Below, piece by piece: positions 17,076 to 25,876 of a stretch of DNA of 28,162 bases; position 1 is the stretch's first letter, and each line of letters begins with the position of its first letter. The notes under the pieces were generated by a model that did no database searches, was not told the origin of the DNA, and was given only the letters and a program-made list of their open reading frames with translations. Where the stretch lies: positions 249,031-277,192 of the forward strand of contig BFEA01000506.1 in the NCBI GenBank assembly GCA_003427395.1, written 5' to 3'. The position numbers were made by a program, and so were the translations under genes. The DNA is from Chara braunii (lineage: Eukaryota; Streptophyta; Charophyceae; Charales; Characeae).

Positions 17076-17352
17076 AAGCAGAATTGAATGGAGGAAAGAA
17101 GAAGATGAAAATATTGATGGGACAGTTGAAGAGTCTGCCTATGTAGATAACTTCCTGAATGAGGAAGATGATGAAGATTATAAGGTTCCAAATTCTTATA
17201 AGTGGAGCTTATGGCCTGAAGAAAGAGATGGCTGGGGAGAAATTCATGATGCCTACGTCTATGAATTTATTCTTGAAAAGGAAGAACAGGAAGAACAAAA
17301 CGATTGGTACGCAAAAATTAATGCAGCAGCCGTAGCTGCCCATGAAATGGGG
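17065..17352 (+). pseudogene. Acidic RNase H-integrase linker, open but without start
   Basis: Ninety-six codons are open from GCA at 17065 to the TAG at 17353-17355. They begin with 'ADDLSRIEWRKEEDE' (end of RNase H) and become very acidic and aromatic ('NEEDDEDYKVPNSYKWSLWP', 'EKEEQEEQNDWYAKI', then 'AAAVAAHEM'). No domain is recognised. Long acidic spacers here are unusual for compact gypsy pol. The region after the stop (17400-17600) still reads as 'KKFRPKRYHLFVDDKGELSP', so coding continues toward integrase with interruptions. Confidence 0.55.
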
Positions 17353-17604
17353 TAGAATTCAGGGTTAAAGAATGAGGAAGAAACCGAAAAGGGAAAATAA
17401 GAGATTTCTTTCATTCTTGAGGAGTATGATGGAAGTTACCCAGAGATTGGGAAGAAGATGGAAAGAGAATAACTAAAGGAGTATTACTGCAAAGACTCGA
17501 AGAAGAAGTTCAGGCCAAAAAGATATCACCTCTTCGTGGACGACAAGGGAGAATTGTCTCCATTACGAGTGGTCTGAGGAAGAGAAAGACAACTGTAAAT
17601 AATT

Positions 17605-18237
17605 GTTGCTCTACACGAGGAGCTCGCTGGTGGCCATACAGATGTTGAAGCAACCTACTCGAAGACAGTTAAGGTGTACTTCGGTCTGACATGAGAGACA
17701 TGATTTACAAATTTTGTAAGTCATGTGTATTATGTCAGAAGAGGTCGACACCAAGGATGATTGAACCTTCATTCCCTACTATCCTGGTAGAGCCAGAGAG
17801 TCGAGTTCATTTCGATAGGCAAAGGAGGGATGAGATACATATTGAACATGAGAGACAATTTTTCCGGATATGTTGAGGCAAAGACTCTCAGAAGGAAGAC
17901 AGCCGAGCAAGTGACTGACGAGATAGAGGAAGTCTGTCTTAGATACTCCTTTATAAGAGAGTTTGTCTCAGATAGAGGATCTGAATTAAGAAATGAGATT
18001 GTAAGAAGAACCACCCTCAGACTGAGTGTTAGAATTCGGCATGTGACTACTTATCATCCTCAAGCAAATGCACCTGTCGAAAGAGGTTACAGGACACTGA
18101 AAAACTCATTGGCTAAATGGTGTGAAGAGAACCTAAATATATGGCCAAAAATATTAAGAGCCGCAGTCTATGCTGACAATATCACAGTTAAGACAACAAC
18201 TGGTTATGTTTCATTTACTCTGTGGTACGGTCGTTAA
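17605..18237 (+). pseudogene. Gypsy-2 integrase zinc region and core
   Basis: Integrase joins cDNA to the chromosome. The zinc region reads 'LHEELAGGHTDVEATYSK' (both His) in one frame, then after a small frame change near 17690 'FCKSCVLCQKRS' (the Cys pair), so all four ligands survive on paper. The core in 17830-18237 has 'YILNMRDNFSGYVEAK', 'FIREFVSDRGSELRNE' (second catalytic Asp) and 'TYHPQANAPVERGYRTLK' (catalytic Glu in V-E-R). The region of the first catalytic Asp, around 17800-17870, is broken by a frame change. The frame ends at TAA 18235-18237 after 'SFTLWYGR'. Confidence 0.83.
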
Positions 18238-18720
18238 GTTATTTTGCCTATTGGAACATAATCAAGACATGGTCGAGTCAAGAGAGTGACAGAGAATACT
18301 CCATTTCAGAGCTACTTCAAATCAGAATGAGACAAATGTCAGAGGTTGACCAAGCAATAATGGATGCTGCTTAGAGGATGGCAACCAACAGTCTGTTAAA
18401 CCAAGAAAGATGAAACAAGAAGAGGTACATAAGAAGAAAAAAAATTAAAAATCGGTGACATTGTCCTCTTGTTTGATAACTCTCTCGAGACTCAATGGAC
18501 TAAACGTTTGGAGCATAGATGGCTCGGTCCTTACAGGATTACAGGTGAAGCAGAGGGCAAAGTCTATGAGATTTCAGAGTTGGATGACTCAAGAATTCAT
18601 GACATGGTGTCAGGATCAAGCCTCCGTAAATTTATCTTCAGAGACTCTGACTCAGTTCCCACAATGACCAGAAAGAAAGAAAAGAAAGGACAATCATCCA
18701 GTAAGAAAACAATTTCATAA
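18238..18720 (+). pseudogene. Gypsy-2 integrase C-terminus with GPY motif
   Basis: After the TAA, coding traces continue in changing frames: 'ELLQIRMRQMSEVDQAIMDA' near 18305-18370, then an open part (18455-18720) with 'DIVLLFDNSLETQWTKRLEH', 'RWLGPYRITGEAEGKVYEI' and 'MVSGSSLRKFIFRD'. The W-L-G-P-Y segment is the GPY/F module at the integrase C-terminus of many Ty3/gypsy elements, which helps bind DNA or chromatin. No chromodomain was seen after it. The frame ends in a Lys-rich tail and TAA at 18718-18720, the probable natural end of pol. Confidence 0.78.
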
Positions 18721-19120
18721 GACTAAGAGAAAGTACAGTGAGACATCAAGGTATAGCAGGGACTAAAGCTTCAGCGAGCACTGATTAGTCCTGCATGATC
18801 AACTCAGTGTGTTAATTTTCAGCATGTCCAATTTTGACACGAGGGCATCGAGGAAACGTTTCCGGATGATTTACTTTCGTCTGTACATCTGAATCAATTT
18901 TCCTTCAGAGATAATGAGATCAAAGTTATTCATGCAGAGCCACAGTCGATCCATGAGTATCTTACCTCTGAGCAGGGGACAACTTTACAGTAAAAAGGGT
19001 GATGAGAGGTCATCCTTCAGAATATGAATGCAATAACAAGTTCAGAGAACTCGTGGCTGTGGCACATCAAAGAGTAATCAGTATTGATCCCTTATAACTA
19101 AGAGAGTCTCACAGGCTCAA
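18721..19120. other. Post-pol spacer with purine tract
   Basis: There is no clear ORF, though short pieces near 18830-18990 could be decayed coding. At 18991-19004 'TAAAAAGGGTGATG' has the look of a polypurine tract followed by TG, where a 3' LTR could begin. The following sequence was not matched to any DNA upstream of the primer-binding site, so this is only a weak hint. Confidence 0.3.
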
Positions 19121-19123
19121 GAA

Positions 19124-19289
19124 AGTTCAGCTCTATTTGATCAAAGAGTTGTCAGTAGAGGGACTTCTTGCCGGCTAAGCTGCCTGTCCGAGAAATCTAT
19201 CAGGAAGATGGGCATAAAGAGGTTCAACCATACTTGACCAAAGAGTTGTCAACTAGGGGACTTCGTGCCTTTTAGCTAAGTTGCCCACC
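19124..19289. repeat. Two-copy tandem repeat, about 96-bp period
   Basis: Units at 19124-19190 and 19221-19289 share 'TTGAYCAAAGAGTTGTCA', 'GGGACTTCKTGCC' and 'AGCTAAGYTGCC'. They lie after pol and are the first of several such small duplications in this region. Confidence 0.85.
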
Positions 19290-19298
19290 TTCAGCTCC

Positions 19299-19452
19299 AA
19301 ATGAACGAAGGGACCTCTCTGGAACCAGTATCTCTATGCTTCCTCGACGCTGACAGGAGGTCTCTTGGAAATACTCTCAAATGAGGGAAGGGACCTCTCT
19401 TGGGTCAGTACTTTGTATTCCCTAGGGCTGACGGGAGGTCTCAAGGGAATAC
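19299..19452. repeat. Two-copy tandem repeat, 80-bp period
   Basis: Units start at 19299 and 19379 with 'AAATGARSGAAGGGACCTCT' and share 'GCTGAC(A/G)GGAGGTCTC' and 'GGAAATAC' or 'GGGAATAC' at the end. Related fragments (TGACAGGAGGTCTACTG, TGACGGGAGGTTTGTC) recur at about 19942 and 20128. Confidence 0.88.
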
Positions 19453-19629
19453 ATTGTCGGCTACTGCTTATTGCTGTTCAGTACCTTTTGAGACTGAAGG
19501 GACGTTTTTTGAGAAATGTTTGTCGTCTTACTTGGGATATGGACTGCCTGACTATGAAATTTGAGATGTTTGTCTGATTGTCTGTACTTGGGATTTTCTC
19601 TTATCTAATCGGAGGATGCATTTGTTGTC

Positions 19630-20170
19630 GGGGCTAGCCAGAACCTTACCACAGTAGGTTGCAATCTGGTGGAATCAGCAGGTCCCCGACGCGAGTGTCG
19701 AATTCCGTAGTTGACTGATGCTAAGACTCCGGGGGTCCTGCCAGTGAGGTCAAAAGGGGTCAGTTGGAACCCTACCGCAGTCAGAGGATGCAATCCAATG
19801 AGGTTCGACAGAGCCTGGAACCGTGGTTAGACCGGGTCCCATGTTCGAGAATTTGGACGGGGCAGCCAGCGCCCTAGGCCAAAAACTGGTGGGTGAGTCG
19901 GTCCCCGACTGCAGTGGTTAAATCCGGCTCGGGACAGTTTGACTGACAGGAGGTCTACTGTCATAGGGTGACCAGACCCGCAACAGTCTGGGTGTCCTGG
20001 CGAGAGTGGCACACGATTGCCATACTCGAGTAGTGGGTATGTTGGTCCTGACTTGGAGGCAGGTTGAAGGGGCTGTCAAGATAAATGGTCTGATTAGTCC
20101 TGCCTGAGGCGGGCCGAATAGGGTATGTCAAACTGACGGGAGGTTTGTCATTCCTGGCAAGTGGTGGGCT
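19630..20170. repeat. Scrambled GC-rich repeat modules
   Basis: Short modules recur in changing order: 'GAACCTTACCACAGTAGG' (19641) versus 'GAACCCTACCGCAGTCAG' (19768); 'GGTCCCCGAC' at 19681 and 19900; 'GCAATCTGG' versus 'GCAATCCAA'; 'GACAGGAGGTCTACTGTC' and 'GACGGGAGGTTTGTC'. No open reading frame makes sense through it. It looks like diverged tandem repeats of the element's 3' region. Confidence 0.65.
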
Positions 20171-20373
20171 GAAACCAAGGCAATCAATAACTCCTAGGTT
20201 TGAGAGCTCGTTTGTTTACTTTACTATCTTGTTATGAGTTGGTAATTATTTACTTTACTTTTATTATTACCTGATGATTGCATGTCAGAGAGTCTGTATG
20301 CTGGGAATATGTTTGGTGGCTTGGGAACTTGTGGTTTTGCAGGTTTAAGCAAGTTCTCGTGAAGTTCCCCGAC

Positions 20374-20560
20374 CAGAGAAAGAAAAGGGGATTGGTATCC
20401 CCTTCTATTTATCTGAGAAGTTGAGGAGATGCCTCACTCAAATTAGGGAAAGGAAACGGGGTATGGTATCCTCGTCAATTGCTTGAGAAGTTGAGAATAC
20501 ATCTCACTCGGGCCGAAGAACAAAAAAAGAGTTTGGTATGCCATATTCCCAGCATGGCAG
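20374..20560. repeat. Tandem units each with a purine tract and TTGGTATCC
   Basis: Three units of about 70 bp begin with purine tracts (GAGAAAGAAAAGGGGA, GGGAAAGGAAACGGGG, GAAGAACAAAAAAAGAG), each followed by TTGGTATCC, TATGGTATCC or TTTGGTATGC. The first two also share 'TGAGAAGTTGAG' and 'CTCACTC'. The third unit is truncated. Purine tract plus TTGG/TATG resembles a repeated polypurine-tract region near a 3' LTR, but no LTR follows visibly. Confidence 0.8.
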
Positions 20561-20719
20561 ACAGAGTGAGTATTCTCGTCATTTGGATATCCCTGGCATC
20601 ACAACAAGAGCAAGGAACAAAGTAACTTATTCAGCGGCAAGTCAAGTCAACAGCAAAAGAGAAAGTGAGATGAAATCCTTCTTAATTTTTTTGGTGGTCG
20701 GCAAGAGACCTAATTCATA

Positions 20720-21567
20720 AGGAACCTGCATCCCCGGCCTTAAGGTATCCAAACACTCAAGCCAGAGACACTATGAAGTGTAGCATGAAAAAAAAAATTG
20801 AAAGAGGCAGACTTAAAAATTTGAGAGAAGATCTCGCTTATACAAGATGTAGAAGACACCCATGAACTCAATCTGAAGTAAAGAAAGAAGAAAGAAGGAT
20901 GCAGAGAAGAGTGCAGTTATTTAGATCAGAAGGGGGAGAAACGGCACATGAAACAGGAGGAGGCGGTACAACCACTAGGGCCCTGCAGGGAGCGGAAGTA
21001 GTGGGAGCTTTGGGGGAGTACGGAGGAGAAGAGAGGCTTGGGGCGCCATAATGCGCCTCAAACTTTTTCTGAAAATTCTCCATCTTTGTCGGTGATGGAG
21101 TTCTCTCGTGCGAACTGGCAAGTGAGAGACGCGTGTATGGTTTTGTGTAGTTATACCCTCAGGCTTCCTTCTCTTCCTCCTCTGAGCTATACTCACGCCT
21201 TGCGCGAGGTGGCGGCTTTTTACGAGCCTTCCCCGCTTTTCCACCCCTTCTTATTCCCTGTCCCCGACGTGCCTCAGACATGGTATCAAGTGAGGGTATG
21301 GTTAGAAAGAAGAAAAGAGGAAAACAAACAGCGATAGAGAGAAAGGGAAGTAGTCGTGCAGGTGATGCAGAAGTTGTTGCTCAATTGTAGGAATAGGGAT
21401 GCGCCACAAAAGAGAGGTCGTTAAGCGCCAGTCCGCTACGTAAACGTCACGGAACCGATGAGAAAAAGTATGAGTGTGTCACAGATAGCTGTTGTTTTAT
21501 ACTAATTGCCTACACCGTTTTGGCCCAACGGGGACGCTGGGCGGGGGTTTGGTATCATGTCGGCAAG
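20720..21567. other. No gene recognised
   Basis: This holds an A run (20788-20797), purine-rich DNA and GC-rich parts near 20950-21240. Open frames of 70-100 codons exist on both strands but show Pro/Ser-rich or composition-driven residues without motifs. 'TGGTATCAAG' at 21281-21290 matches only the first eight bases of an initiator-Met primer-binding site, too little to call. Repeat B starts at the right edge. Confidence 0.5.
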
Positions 21568-23555
21568 CGTGGCGTCCCGACCCTCCTTTGTGTGTCAGAC
21601 TCTTACTCAGTACCAGTGCCCCGCATTGACACCTGTAGCTCGTCGGGCTGTTCGCGGACCTCCGCGACTCTTCTTGTATACTCGGGTTGTGCCCAGCTAT
21701 GGACTAGTCCAGTAGGCGTCCACCTTAGCAAAAGGTTGGGGGTGCGCCACTGGGCTTTCCATTGGTCCACGCAGGTTCGGCGCCCTGCTGTACGGCAGAG
21801 CACTACTGGCCTGAGGCCGTGGTAGCCGCCGGGCTCGCCCAAGGACGTGAAGGCAGAGGGACCAGTTCAGTCTTTTCTACTGCGCACCACTTGCCCCCTA
21901 GTCGGGTTATGGGCTACATGCAAAAAGGGGGATTAAAGAAAAGAAAAAGGGGGAAGGAAATAAAAATGAAAGGAAGTCTTGCTTCGGAGTTGTGCGCCGA
22001 TCTGGACCCTCGCCCTATTTTGGGATGATCGAGCGATTTCTGGCCGTTATGGCGTTATAGTTTCCCTTCTTTTTTTTGCCCTGATTATTATTATTATTAT
22101 TGTTATTATTAAATTTTATTTAGTCGATTCTTCAAAGGTTGTTTTCTTTCGGCTCATCGTCGCGTCACAGGAAGGAGTAAACAATTCGATTACGAACTTT
22201 GATTGCGCATCCATGGCCTAGACCGTCCCGACTCTTCGTATATCTTCCTGTGGCTAATCTTTCTGACCGAGCGTCGTGCGATGGGGCCCCAAAAGAGGGG
22301 CAACCCGCGGCCGCCTTGGTAGGAGGCTTATCACCCCCCGTGGAGAGTCATAAACCCCCTCCTTGACATCAGACACGGATACTTGTGAGAGGTAGCCAGG
22401 GTGCGAGTTTAGAAGGGAAAGGAACGCCCGTTAGTATTCCATTATGGGACCACCTTCTCAGGGTCGCAAGCATTCCGCGGCAAAATGAAGTGGAAGGGAC
22501 CGATAACAAGAGGTCCACGTGCACTATGACCGTTGGTATTTTGTCTCTCGTTTCGTTTCTCCTTGTTTTGTTTCTAAAAAATATTTTATTTTATTATTTT
22601 CAGAATCACGGGCCGCTAGTAAGCCAAATTTTAAAGGCTACCCGAATTCCCCATTTAGAGCATGGGGATCGCAGGGGGTAGCGACCTTAGAAAAAGAAGG
22701 GAGGGCTGGTCTTTTGGTAGTTGCGGCATGAGTGATCTCCCTACGTCGGGTACCGGCGAACCGGGGAAAGGGGCATGGACTACCTGGCGAGTGTGGGATA
22801 TTGTTGGCGTACATGTGCATCTGCTCTGAGTGTTCGACCTCGGCTATTCCTGGATCTGCAGCCTGACTGCGAATACTGTCCACGAGACTCACCATGGTAC
22901 GAAGCAGCCGTCTATACGGCTATGGGCCAAGATGCCTCCAATTTCTCTGGAGGTGGGAGCGGATGTCAGGGAAGGACCTATGGTGACAGCTCTACTGGAC
23001 TACAACCACGGTAGGCAGAAGGCAAAACTAAGGGTGAACGTAGAAGGGGGGAAAGAAGAAGAAATGAGGGTACATCAGAGTCTGCAATTGGCGATCACGG
23101 AGGCCAGAGACTGTGTTGAGAGGAGGTGTAGGAGAATTGGGGTCACGGACGAGATCAAGGTGAAGATTTCTTACCTCGGGGCAGAGACATCGACTTATGC
23201 AGCAGAGCGGAAGCCGAGAGTGACGCCACTGACCAGGACGCCGCGACCCAGTCCAGGCATGGTCTGGAGTAGTGGAGACGGGACCACCCTTTGGTTGAGC
23301 CAGTGGAGACTAACCCGGAGTCCAGCTCACGACGACAGAGGGACCTGCGTCACTACATAGAGGGACGTCAGGGTCAACACGAGAGGACGAGAGGGTGAAA
23401 AGGCGAACGATTACGAGAGGGAGAGAGAGTCAGATAGAGACGACGTGCTCAAGGAATGAGGGAACGTCACACACCAGGTAGTATGAGTGGGGTCAAGCCT
23501 GCGTTTTGTCGTTCGTAATGGGTACCAACAGTTTGACACAAGTGTGAGACGGGCG
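21568..23555. mobile_element. Repeat B: second copy of the 2-kb repeat
   Basis: This is the same sequence as 3115-5167, in the same orientation, 18.45 kb downstream. It begins 'CGTGGCGTCCCGACCCTCC' (A: 'CGTGGTGTCCCGGCCCTCC') and ends 'AGTGTGAGACGGGCG' exactly as A does. The flanks differ: A borders gypsy-1 and unknown DNA, B borders the gypsy-2 3' region and a GC-rich block. B lacks the short duplication of A and has shorter ATT and GA runs. Both being direct and of similar length is what LTRs of one very large element would show, but no primer-binding site follows A and the primer-binding site of gypsy-2 lies 5 kb away from it. Confidence 0.85.
22830..23360 (+). CDS. Doubtful ORF in repeat B
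   Basis: This 176-codon frame includes the counterpart of the copy-A frame at 4570-4866 ('LDYNHGRQKAKLRVNVEGG', 'IKVKISYLGAETST'), preceded by 'SLEVGADVREGPMVTALL'. It is the longest ORF in the repeat. I do not recognise a family, and differences from copy A are mainly replacements, so selection is not evident. It may be a degraded element gene. Confidence 0.3.
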   Translation: MFDLGYSWICSLTANTVHETHHGTKQPSIRLWAKMPPISLEVGADVREGPMVTALLDYNHGRQKAKLRVNVEGGKEEEMRVHQSLQLAITEARDCVERRCRRIGVTDEIKVKISYLGAETSTYAAERKPRVTPLTRTPRPSPGMVWSSGDGTTLWLSQWRLTRSPAHDDRGTCVTT

Positions 23556-24150
23556 TTGTTGAGCGCATCGATCCGACACCGCACAAGGTAGCGGGGGACC
23601 CTCCCAGCCACGTCACGCAGGAGTTGGTTTAAATCCTTCGTCGCAAATATACATGAAGCTTCCTCAAGCCGCTCCGGCCGAGTGCGCCAGCCATACCTCT
23701 CGCGAGCCCCTACGACAGGATAGGGCCTACGCGAGGTACGGCTTACCTCCACCTTACGAGAGTTGTCACCTCCCTTCGGTGGGCGTATCCCCACCGAGCT
23801 ACCAGTCCACAGTACGAAAGTTGATCAGTTGCAATCGCAGAGGTGGACTAGCCGAGGGCGTTTCTCGTTCGCTGTAGCATAGGGGGTACACGCGGTAATA
23901 CGCCTCTATCGGACCCGCACGCGAACCGACATCTTGGGGGGCTGAGGTCCCAAACGCGACTCGTCGTCGGTCGACTAGAACGAATCCCACACACCACGCG
24001 CACACCACTCTACGAACACAACAACAAAACACACACACAACACACGCCGAAAACGACACGACACGAACAACGCGACAACGCTCCTAGCCCCTCGGTAGCC
24101 ATCCTATAACTTTCCGATGCGTAAATCGGATAGGCGTCACGCGCGAGGCT
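23556..24150. other. GC-rich, CpG-rich block without a recognised gene
   Basis: Base composition changes sharply at the end of repeat B: the block is rich in CG dinucleotides (TCGTCGGTCGACTAG, CGCGAACCGAC) and has a CA-rich run near 24015-24045. Open frames on the minus strand (23411-23794, 23799-24059) are Arg/Cys-rich and composition-driven. CpG richness in a repeat-dense genome suggests a recent insertion not yet eroded, or an LTR/promoter island. Confidence 0.45.
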
Positions 24151-24153
24151 TGG

Positions 24154-24160
24154 TATAAAA
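24154..24160 (+). promoter_or_regulatory. TATA box candidate
   Basis: TATAAAA sits in GC-rich surroundings ('TTGGTATAAAACCGCG'), which makes it stand out. An ATG that opens a 64-codon frame lies about 37 bases further on, and 'CTCATATCGACTAACA' could be the initiation region. The ORF itself has no known motif. It could be the promoter of an LTR or of a non-coding transcript. Confidence 0.35.
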
Positions 24161-25240
24161 CCGCGCGGACCCAGGGCCTACTCATATCGACTAACAATGC
24201 AGGCGTACGCAAGCAGTCGCAATGATGGCGTACTATGTAGTACCCATACTCACGCGATCCTCTTTAATCTCGAGGGTCGCGTTCGACACTCAAGTGTCGC
24301 GGTTGAAAACCACACCCTCTTCTGCACCCTGTGGAGAGTGGGTGGTATACAGGTTCATACCTGTGGTGGCAATCGTCTCTTATCGCCCTGAAGACCAGCT
24401 CCACCATCTAGGGCCTAGAGATAAATCAAGGAGTTTGACTTTAACGGCTGCCACAGACTGCAACGTCCAACTATAAAGTTCTAAAAAACAAATAATAAAA
24501 GAGGGTCTTCCTTCTCTCTCAAGCCATAATCTGGTTAACATTTGCGCACAACCACTGTAAGCTGCTCGCATACCCAAGGCACATATAAATATATACATAA
24601 GGCTTATTTATATAGGATGATCACTTTTTACAGTCAAAGTGGGACTCCTCTCAGCCATATATGTATGTAATCGCAGGCAGTCACATCCAGGGTCCGAACC
24701 ACAAATATACCTTCAATCACATCAAAGATTCAACAAAACTTCACGCACTACACGGGGTCAACTTCAACCATTCTCTATGCTCATACCCCTTGCTTTAGCC
24801 ATACAAACCTATCTCTTGTGCAACTCCCCAAAATAAATACTCAGTACTTAAGTTAAATAGTCATTCAATAAAGCCCGGGTGAAAACACAATGAAACAATT
24901 CCAACTACAGGGCTAAAGCCTTTAGGTTGAGCGATAAGCGTGGATTGGAGTTGAATCGTAAACCGACGAATCGGCAAACGACTTGTTATCAGTGATAACA
25001 GACGATGATCCTTATAAGATCAAGCTGAATCTAGAAGACCTGTAACACATGAAGACCTGTAACACATGACAGGCCAATCCCCAGGCTAAACCTATAAGTC
25101 CATGGAGAATAATCCCCATATCACGATCTCACTCAAATCATCCTAATTAATTAAGCCTAAATCTACCTCTAAGCAGTGCCCGAAGCAAAGGTAGACTAAT
25201 GGAAGAATCTCCCCTATTCGGGGTGGATCGCCAGAATCGC
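24161..25240. other. Transition to AT-rich, LTR-like non-coding DNA
   Basis: No credible gene. A 7-base inverted repeat with a CA spacer (CGACACTCAAGTGTCG) lies at 24284-24299. From about 24470 the DNA becomes AT-rich. Phrases such as 'CAAAGTGGGACTCCTCTCAG' remind me of plant retrotransposon LTRs read backwards, a memory-based impression. A direct duplicate 'GAAGACCTGTAACACATGA' occurs twice at about 25035-25069. Confidence 0.4.
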
Positions 25241-25244
25241 CACC

Positions 25245-25600
25245 TGTCAAAATATAATCTATCTCCTTTAAACTAAGAAAATTTCGGCAGCGCTTCCCGT
25301 AGGAAAAGTGTCTTTTCATAATGTACATCTACCCGAACATAAAAAGACAAATAGCTTTTGATTTTCCAAAGTCCAATTTTGTCTAACTCCCTAAATTAGC
25401 AAAAATTTGGGCAGCACTCCCTTTGGAAAATTCGACTTCCCAGATTTCTACTAAGCCATATATGTAAATTAGACAAATTGAACTTTGAAAAGTCAAATTT
25501 TGACTAACTTCTTGGATTTGTAGAAATTTGGGCACCGCTTCCTGTAGAGAAAGTAGCTTATTAAAATTTATACAGAGCCAAGTATAACAAAAAGATCCCA
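25245..25600. repeat. Three tandem units of about 122 bp
   Basis: The phrase 'AAATTTGGGCAGCRCTYCC' followed by 'TGTAGGAAAAGT' occurs at about 25278, 25401 and 25522, a steady spacing of 121-123 bases. Before it lies 'GTCTAACTCCCTAAATTAGC' or a variant, and between units 'TTTTGATTTTCCAAAGTCCAA' type sequence also recurs in altered form. Units are about 70-80 percent alike. No coding sense. Likely an array inside an LTR or satellite-like block. Confidence 0.85.
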
Positions 25601-25870
25601 GAAAATGTGAGAATTGATCCAAGTAAAATAAACGTAGGTCAGAAAATGCAGGAATTGAAACTAACTCTTATAGCTCTAGCACGTGGTGAGCGATTAAAGC
25701 AACTACCTATCAAGCTGAAACTCAGACCAAGTAGTAGCCTCACTTAGTCACATGCAGGCCAAACCACAAAGGTAAGTACTCTCACCATCCCAAAGTATAC
25801 CTAAACAAACAATAGTTCATGATCTTTCAATGATTTAACCCCTTACATCCAACTTACATAAGGCATAAGG
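25601..25870. other. AT-rich spacer, nothing recognised
   Basis: This lies between the 122-bp units and the hairpin array. No ORF or repeat that I can support. Confidence 0.5.
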
Positions 25871-25876
25871 TCAGGA

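Larger units (their letters stand above)
10332..18720 (+). mobile_element. Gypsy-2: large decayed Ty3/gypsy-type retrotransposon
   Basis: Plus-strand order is primer-binding site (10332), long leader with small ORFs (10690-13018), gag (13043-13672), zinc-knuckle protein (13754-14437), protease (14795-15205), RT (15587-16600), RNase H (16604-17075), integrase (17610-18720). RT before integrase marks Ty3/gypsy. The RT carries 'VPQGWTNGVAVV' and 'SPYIDD' rather than the 'FGLTNA' and 'YLDD' of gypsy-1, so the two elements belong to clearly different lineages. Many stops and several frameshifts make it non-autonomous. The probable 3' region with tandem repeats extends beyond 18720, perhaps to about 21500, but no 3' LTR was recognised. 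Confidence 0.88.

Noticed and set aside
18991-19004. Definite polypurine tract and 3' LTR start of gypsy-2
   Set aside because: The purine run is short and the sequence after it was not found left of the primer-binding site, so an LTR cannot be shown.
21281-21290. Initiator-Met primer-binding site (TGGTATCA)
   Set aside because: Only eight bases match the known TGGTATCAGAGC site, the continuation differs, and no LTR end or gag follows in the expected place.
23411-23794. 127-codon minus-strand ORF across the end of repeat B
   Set aside because: It spans the junction of repeat B and unrelated DNA, and its part in repeat B is not kept as one frame in copy A.
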